A DNA stretch of 64,000 nucleotides from Nocardia pseudovaccinii NBRC 100343 (GTDB lineage: Bacteria > Actinomycetota > Actinomycetes > Mycobacteriales > Mycobacteriaceae). The DNA lies in NCBI RefSeq assembly GCF_001613225.1, contig NZ_BDBY01000183.1, positions 1-64,000 on the forward strand. The letters are read 5' to 3'. A program made the position numbers and the translations under genes. Shown here piece by piece: positions 60,102 to 64,000 of this stretch (positions are counted from its first letter, which is position 1; every line of letters starts with the position of its first letter). The notes under the pieces were generated by a model that saw only the letters and a program-made list of their open reading frames with translations, was not told the DNA's origin and searched no databases.

Positions 60102-61324
60102 GTGTCCAGTACAGCACGACCTCCGTTCGAAGCCGAAAGCTCATCCGGTTCGGAACGGGAATGGAACACACGTGCGAGTCCGATAACGATTGCCATGAAC
60201 AGGACTGGGATCACGAAACCGATCCGATGTCCGAACCCGGCGGCAATCGCGCCGACCAGCCCGCCGCCGACGAGGGTGCCAACGTAGTTGAACAGATTCA
60301 GGCGCGCGATCAGTGCGTCGAGTTGCCGTCCGCTGGTCAGTTGTCCGGCCTCGCTGAAGCACAGCGGTGCGACGACGCCGGTTCCGAAACCGCCGATCAG
60401 GAAGCCGATGATCGCGACCACCGGCCCGGGTGCCACCACCGCGACGGCCAGTCCGAGCACGCCGATCGCCCCCGCGATGCGCACCACCCGGCGTCCGCCG
60501 AGCCGCCGCACCCACAGATCCCCGCTCAGCCTGGCGGCCAGCGACGCACACTGGTAGACCGCCAACGCCAACGCCGCGGTGGACGAACTGGCGAGCAGAT
60601 CCTCCTTCAGATACAACGCCGACCAGTTGCTGACGGCGAGATCGATCGCGAAAACGAGCGAGGCCGCGATGCCGAAGGCGAGGTACACGCGCAGCGGAAC
60701 CATGCCGAATGCTGAGGATTCGCTGTCGGCCACCTCCGCTGGCCCGGACTCGGCCTCCGCGTCGCCGAGCAGGCGTGGGCCGGTCACCAACCCGACCACG
60801 AGAACTACACCCGCCGCCGCCAACAGCGATTCCCGCAGCGTGATGTCCAATGCCTCGCAGGCGGATACGAACAACGCGCCGAGGATCGATCCGGCACTCC
60901 ACACTCCGTAGAACGAGGACAGGATGAATTTCCCGTACCCGTGCTGAATGAATACACCCTGCATATTCGTGCTCGCATCGACGATGCCGACCGCGATTCC
61001 GTAGCACCCGAGGGCGATCGCCAGCACAGGGATATTCGGGGCCAGCGCGATGGCGCATCCGGTGACCGTGATGCCGAGCAGTCCGATCCGTACCGTGACC
61101 TGGCTCGACCATCGCGTGGCCACCTGCTCGGCCGCCACACTACCGACGCCGGCGAGGATCGAAACCAGCACCACCGCACCGACGATCAGGCCATCGGACA
61201 GGTCGAAGCGATCCTTCTGCTGGGGCAGTTCGGTGAGCACTACCGCGAAGAAAAAGCCCTGCAACCCGAAGGCGAACGAATTCGCGATCCGGGCTCCGCG
61301 CAGGACGGGAGAAATCGATCCCAT
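60098..61324 (-). CDS. Major facilitator superfamily transporter
   Basis: 408 residues with 12 predicted membrane segments. MFS-like signatures include AVVLTELPQQKDRFDLSDGL at the start, VGIVDASTNMQGVFIQHGYG, and the second-half LWVRRLGGRRVVRIAGAIGV. It is probably an exporter of small hydrophobic compounds or sugars; substrate unknown. Upstream of and overlapping the GNAT gene (4 bp), suggesting the two act together, for example acetylation and export of one compound. Confidence 0.9.
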   Translation of the reverse strand: MGSISPVLRGARIANSFAFGLQGFFFAVVLTELPQQKDRFDLSDGLIVGAVVLVSILAGVGSVAAEQVATRWSSQVTVRIGLLGITVTGCAIALAPNIPVLAIALGCYGIAVGIVDASTNMQGVFIQHGYGKFILSSFYGVWSAGSILGALFVSACEALDITLRESLLAAAGVVLVVGLVTGPRLLGDAEAESGPAEVADSESSAFGMVPLRVYLAFGIAASLVFAIDLAVSNWSALYLKEDLLASSSTAALALAVYQCASLAARLSGDLWVRRLGGRRVVRIAGAIGVLGLAVAVVAPGPVVAIIGFLIGGFGTGVVAPLCFSEAGQLTSGRQLDALIARLNLFNYVGTLVGGGLVGAIAAGFGHRIGFVIPVLFMAIVIGLARVFHSRSEPDELSASNGGRAVLDT

Positions 61325-61522
61325 CTGCGGAGAGTATCGGCCCGGCCGTAGCCGTGCCCGGGTAGACGGTCATGGTCATCCTTTTGGTGGATGCGGCGCG
61401 CGCGACGGTCATCCCTTGGTCAGATTCGGTCGCTGCGGTCGACGCGCGGGTGGTCGAGATCGATATCGCGTGCCACTATCGAAGGGGCGCAAGACAACTC
61501 GCGAACGGGGAAGGGCCGTCGA

Positions 61523-62752
61523 ATGAGAAAGCTGCCGCAGGATTTCTTTCGTACACCGTATGCCTTCTACGAGGAGCTGCGCGCTGAAGGCCCCGTGCAC
61601 CCCATCGAGTTGAATAGCGGCGTTCGCGCTTGGCTGGTGGTGGATCTGGACGTCGCGCGCGAGGTGCTGCGTCATCCGGCCATCCGCAAAGACCCGCGCA
61701 CCGACGCCAGCCGCAGGGCCCGTGGTCTGCCCACCGGTGACACCGGCGTCGGCGCGGTAAATGCCCGGATCAGCTACCACCTGCTGAATACCGATCCGCC
61801 GGCGCACGCCCGGCTGCGCCGACTGGTCGCCCCCGCATTCGCACCCGCTCGGATCGAGGCATTGGCTCCGCGCGTGCTGGCGATCGCCGACGACCTCCTG
61901 GACCGTATCGCCGCGGACGGCATGGGCCCGGTGGATCTGTTGTCGGAGTACGCGTTTCCGCTGCCCATCACCGTCATCTGCGAACTACTTGGTGTGCCGG
62001 TGGCCGATCGCGCGGATTTCCGGGAGTGGTCGCGCATCATCGTCGAGATATCGACCGCGACCCCCGAGGAGGTCCGGCACGCCACCGATGCCATTGCCGA
62101 CTACTTCGAGCAGCTGATCACGCGGCGGCGGGCCGAGGGGCTGGGGGAGGACCTCGTCTCGGACCTGATCGCCGCCAGTGCCGACGGTGACCGTCTCACC
62201 GACGACGAGCAGATCTCCATGGTGTTCCTCATCCTGGTCGCGGGTCACGAGACCACGGTCAATCTGATCGGCAATACCGTGCTCACCCTGCTGTCGGAAC
62301 CGGCGCGCTATCGTGCTCTGCACCGGAATCCCGAGGCGGTGCCCGCCCTGATCGAGGAGATGCTGCGCTACGACGGTCCGGTGAACGTCGCGACCTTGCG
62401 CTACACGACCGAACCGATCACGCTGGGCGGCACCGAGATTCCCGCAGGCGAGATGGTGCTCGTCGCGCTGGGTTCGGCCAATCACGACGAACGGCACTTC
62501 GGCGACGCGGCTCAGTTCGACCCGGAGCGTTCCGCATCTGGCCACTTGGCATTCGGCCACGGCATCCACTACTGCCTGGGTGCGGGCCTGGCTCGGCTGG
62601 AGGCGCGTATCGCGATCACGCGGTTGGTCGAACAGTATCCGGATCTGCGCTTGGCGGCCGCCGGTGGCGAATTGCGCTGGCGCGAGAGCATGCTCATCCG
62701 CGGGTTGCAGGATCTGCCGGTCGAATTGGCAGGGGCACCCGCACTGCGTTGA
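61523..62752 (+). CDS. Cytochrome P450 (first of two)
   Basis: 409 residues from the ATG at 61523 (GGGGAAGGG upstream); a longer in-frame opening at 61391 is not supported by family length. P450 landmarks: I-helix VAGHETTVNLIGN (near 237-249), ExxR in EEMLRYDG, and heme loop FGHGIHYCLGAGLARLEA with the axial Cys. The length and sequence fit the soluble CYP105/107-like actinobacterial class, which uses a ferredoxin. It is divergent from the MFS gene and 148 bp upstream of a second P450. Confidence 0.92.
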   Translation: MRKLPQDFFRTPYAFYEELRAEGPVHPIELNSGVRAWLVVDLDVAREVLRHPAIRKDPRTDASRRARGLPTGDTGVGAVNARISYHLLNTDPPAHARLRRLVAPAFAPARIEALAPRVLAIADDLLDRIAADGMGPVDLLSEYAFPLPITVICELLGVPVADRADFREWSRIIVEISTATPEEVRHATDAIADYFEQLITRRRAEGLGEDLVSDLIAASADGDRLTDDEQISMVFLILVAGHETTVNLIGNTVLTLLSEPARYRALHRNPEAVPALIEEMLRYDGPVNVATLRYTTEPITLGGTEIPAGEMVLVALGSANHDERHFGDAAQFDPERSASGHLAFGHGIHYCLGAGLARLEARIAITRLVEQYPDLRLAAAGGELRWRESMLIRGLQDLPVELAGAPALR

Positions 62753-62900
62753 GTCCGGCGTTCGGGTGGTGTGTAGAGCGGCGGAGGGCCCCGCTGATCA
62801 GGCGTTGTGCCCCAGGGGCTTCCGCCACGCCGGACAACTGTGCAACAGTGCAGAGAACCGGGCGTAACGATGCGTCCGGCGCCGGACGCGGAGGGAAACG

Positions 62901-64000
62901 ATGACTGCGGCGTATCCACCCGGTCCGCCGATCCCCGCATTTCTACAGGGCTTGCTGTACATCCGTAACCGCGCCCAGGTGCTGCCGCCGCTGCGGCGGC
63001 GCTATGGCGATGTCTTCTCGCTGCATGTGCCGCCGTTCGCACAGAACCTCGTGGTATTCACCCGCCCCGAACACATCAAGGAGATCTTCGCGGGCGACCC
63101 ACGCGACCTGCACGCGGGCGAAGGCAACCAGATCCTCGGCCCCGTCATGGGCGAGCATTCGGTGCTGATGACCGACGAGGCCGAACACGCAAGGGCGCGC
63201 CGATTGCTCATGCCCGCATTCAACGGCGCGGCCCTGCGCGGCTATCGCGAACTGGTCGCCGAGATCGCGGCCGCGGAGGTCGACCGCTGGCGGCCCGGTT
63301 CGATGGTGATCACCCTCGACCGGATGAATGCGCTCACCCTCGAGGTGATCATGCGGGTGGTGTTCGGCGTCACCGATGAGCGCACCCGGGCCACGCTCGC
63401 ACCGCGGCTGGGCCGCATCGTCGATATCGGGCCGCTGCAGTACATCGGCCTGATGAAACCGGCGCTGCAGAAGTATCCGCCGTGGAAGTCCTTCCACGGC
63501 AATATGGCCGCCATCGATGATCTGCTGTACGCCGAGATCACGGCCCGGCGCACCGCCCCTGACCTGGCCGAACGTACCGACGTCCTGTCCCGGCTATTGC
63601 AGGCGGGTGGCGATACCGAGTCCGATCCGCCCCTCACCGACCCCGAACTGCGCGATCAACTCATCACCCTGCTGCTCGCCGGTCACGAAACCACCGCCGC
63701 CGCGCTGTCCTGGGCGCTGCACGAACTCTCGGTCAACCCGCAGGTACAACGCGACGCCCACGAAGCGGTCCGCATCGATGACGACAAGGCGCTCGAGGCC
63801 GTCATGAAGGAGGCGATGCGGATGCGCACCGTCATCCCCGGCGCGGTACGCAAACTCACCAGGGATATGACCATCGGCGGCTGGGAACTGCCCGCAGGCA
63901 CCGTGGTCAGCTGTTCGATCCTGCTGGCGCACCGCAGCCCGGCCAACCATCCCGACACCCGGACCTTCCGTCCGTCGCGCTTCCTCGACGGCGAGGTCGA
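62901..64000 (+). CDS. Cytochrome P450 (second, C-terminus cut by right edge)
   Basis: At least 366 residues from the ATG at 62901 (GGAGGGA 5 bp upstream) and open at the right edge. Pro-rich N-terminus AYPPGPPIPAF, I-helix LLLAGHETTAAALSWALHEL, ExxR region KEAMRMRTV, and PERF-region FRPSRFLDGEV at the edge; the heme Cys loop is outside the window. It is closer to the CYP135/CYP138-like mycobacterial group than to its neighbour. Same orientation as the first P450; the two may be cotranscribed. Confidence 0.9.
   Translation, partial: MTAAYPPGPPIPAFLQGLLYIRNRAQVLPPLRRRYGDVFSLHVPPFAQNLVVFTRPEHIKEIFAGDPRDLHAGEGNQILGPVMGEHSVLMTDEAEHARARRLLMPAFNGAALRGYRELVAEIAAAEVDRWRPGSMVITLDRMNALTLEVIMRVVFGVTDERTRATLAPRLGRIVDIGPLQYIGLMKPALQKYPPWKSFHGNMAAIDDLLYAEITARRTAPDLAERTDVLSRLLQAGGDTESDPPLTDPELRDQLITLLLAGHETTAAALSWALHELSVNPQVQRDAHEAVRIDDDKALEAVMKEAMRMRTVIPGAVRKLTRDMTIGGWELPAGTVVSCSILLAHRSPANHPDTRTFRPSRFLDGEV

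Noticed and set aside
1-64000. rRNA, tRNA or CRISPR arrays
   Set aside because: No tRNA cloverleaf, rRNA motif or regularly spaced short repeat was recognised by eye; a covariance-model search would be decisive.
1-64000. Insertion sequence or prophage genes
   Set aside because: No transposase, integrase, capsid or portal-like protein is present; the accessory genes look like ordinary regulators, enzymes and transporters.

Overview
This is 64 kb of GC-rich, densely coding chromosome from a mycolic-acid actinomycete, most likely Nocardia or a close relative; the genus is an inference. The main evidence is gene order. From the small zinc-ribbon gene at 9.2 kb and sigA (17.2 kb) to ribD, an AFG1/ZapE ATPase and a GNAT acetyltransferase (53.8-60.1 kb), genes follow the Mycobacterium tuberculosis order Rv2708c-Rv2703-Rv2669 as I remember it: sigA, ppgK, suhB, cei, DUF4193, DUF3093, dut, DUF3710, hydrolase, OB-fold protein, DUF3159, two TrkA proteins, APC permease, RNA methyltransferase, dxs, RNase D, DUF3000, hemE, hemY/hemG, hemQ, msrB, aftC, secreted hydrolase, ribD, AFG1. 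AftC and Cei are cell-envelope proteins typical of Corynebacteriales. No rRNA, tRNA, CRISPR array, transposase or phage gene was seen.

Layout. 0-9.2 kb is accessory: a BrkB-type membrane protein, a DEAD/DEAH helicase, a TetR/SDR divergent pair, an AraC regulator with a duplicated linker, a methyltransferase, an SNF2 helicase coupled to a SWIM protein, and a second TetR. 9.2-17 kb holds a DUF7455 protein, a DUF952 protein, a NarL-type two-component system, a KhtTU-like K+/H+ antiporter, a rhomboid-like protein and two tail-to-tail MHYT membrane sensors. 17-32 kb is the conserved sigA-dut-trkA core, with a SigD-like ECF sigma factor inserted. 32-41 kb mixes accessory genes (enoyl-CoA hydratase, SIMPL, three-domain glutaminase, CGNR, SRPBCC) with dxs, RNase D and DUF3000.

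41-50 kb is the haem block (hemE, hemG/cgoX, hemQ: three enzymes of the coproporphyrin-dependent route). It is split by a kinase gene and a TetR-SDR-reductase-acyl-CoA ligase island whose promoter carries three evenly spaced operator palindromes. 50-60 kb has msrB, aftC, a lipoprotein hydrolase relative without its catalytic serine, ribD, zapE with a secreted phosphatase, and a GbsR/ABC exporter unit with a palindromic operator over its promoter. 60-64 kb has a GNAT/MFS coupled pair and two cytochrome P450 genes, the second cut by the window edge.

Non-coding structure includes several strong intrinsic terminators, a five-unit degenerate tandem repeat upstream of hemQ, an 82-bp-period repeat between aftC and its neighbour, and a 73-bp inverted-repeat element after the RNA methyltransferase gene. 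Gene names and family functions come from motif recognition and memory of the families; no database search was run.
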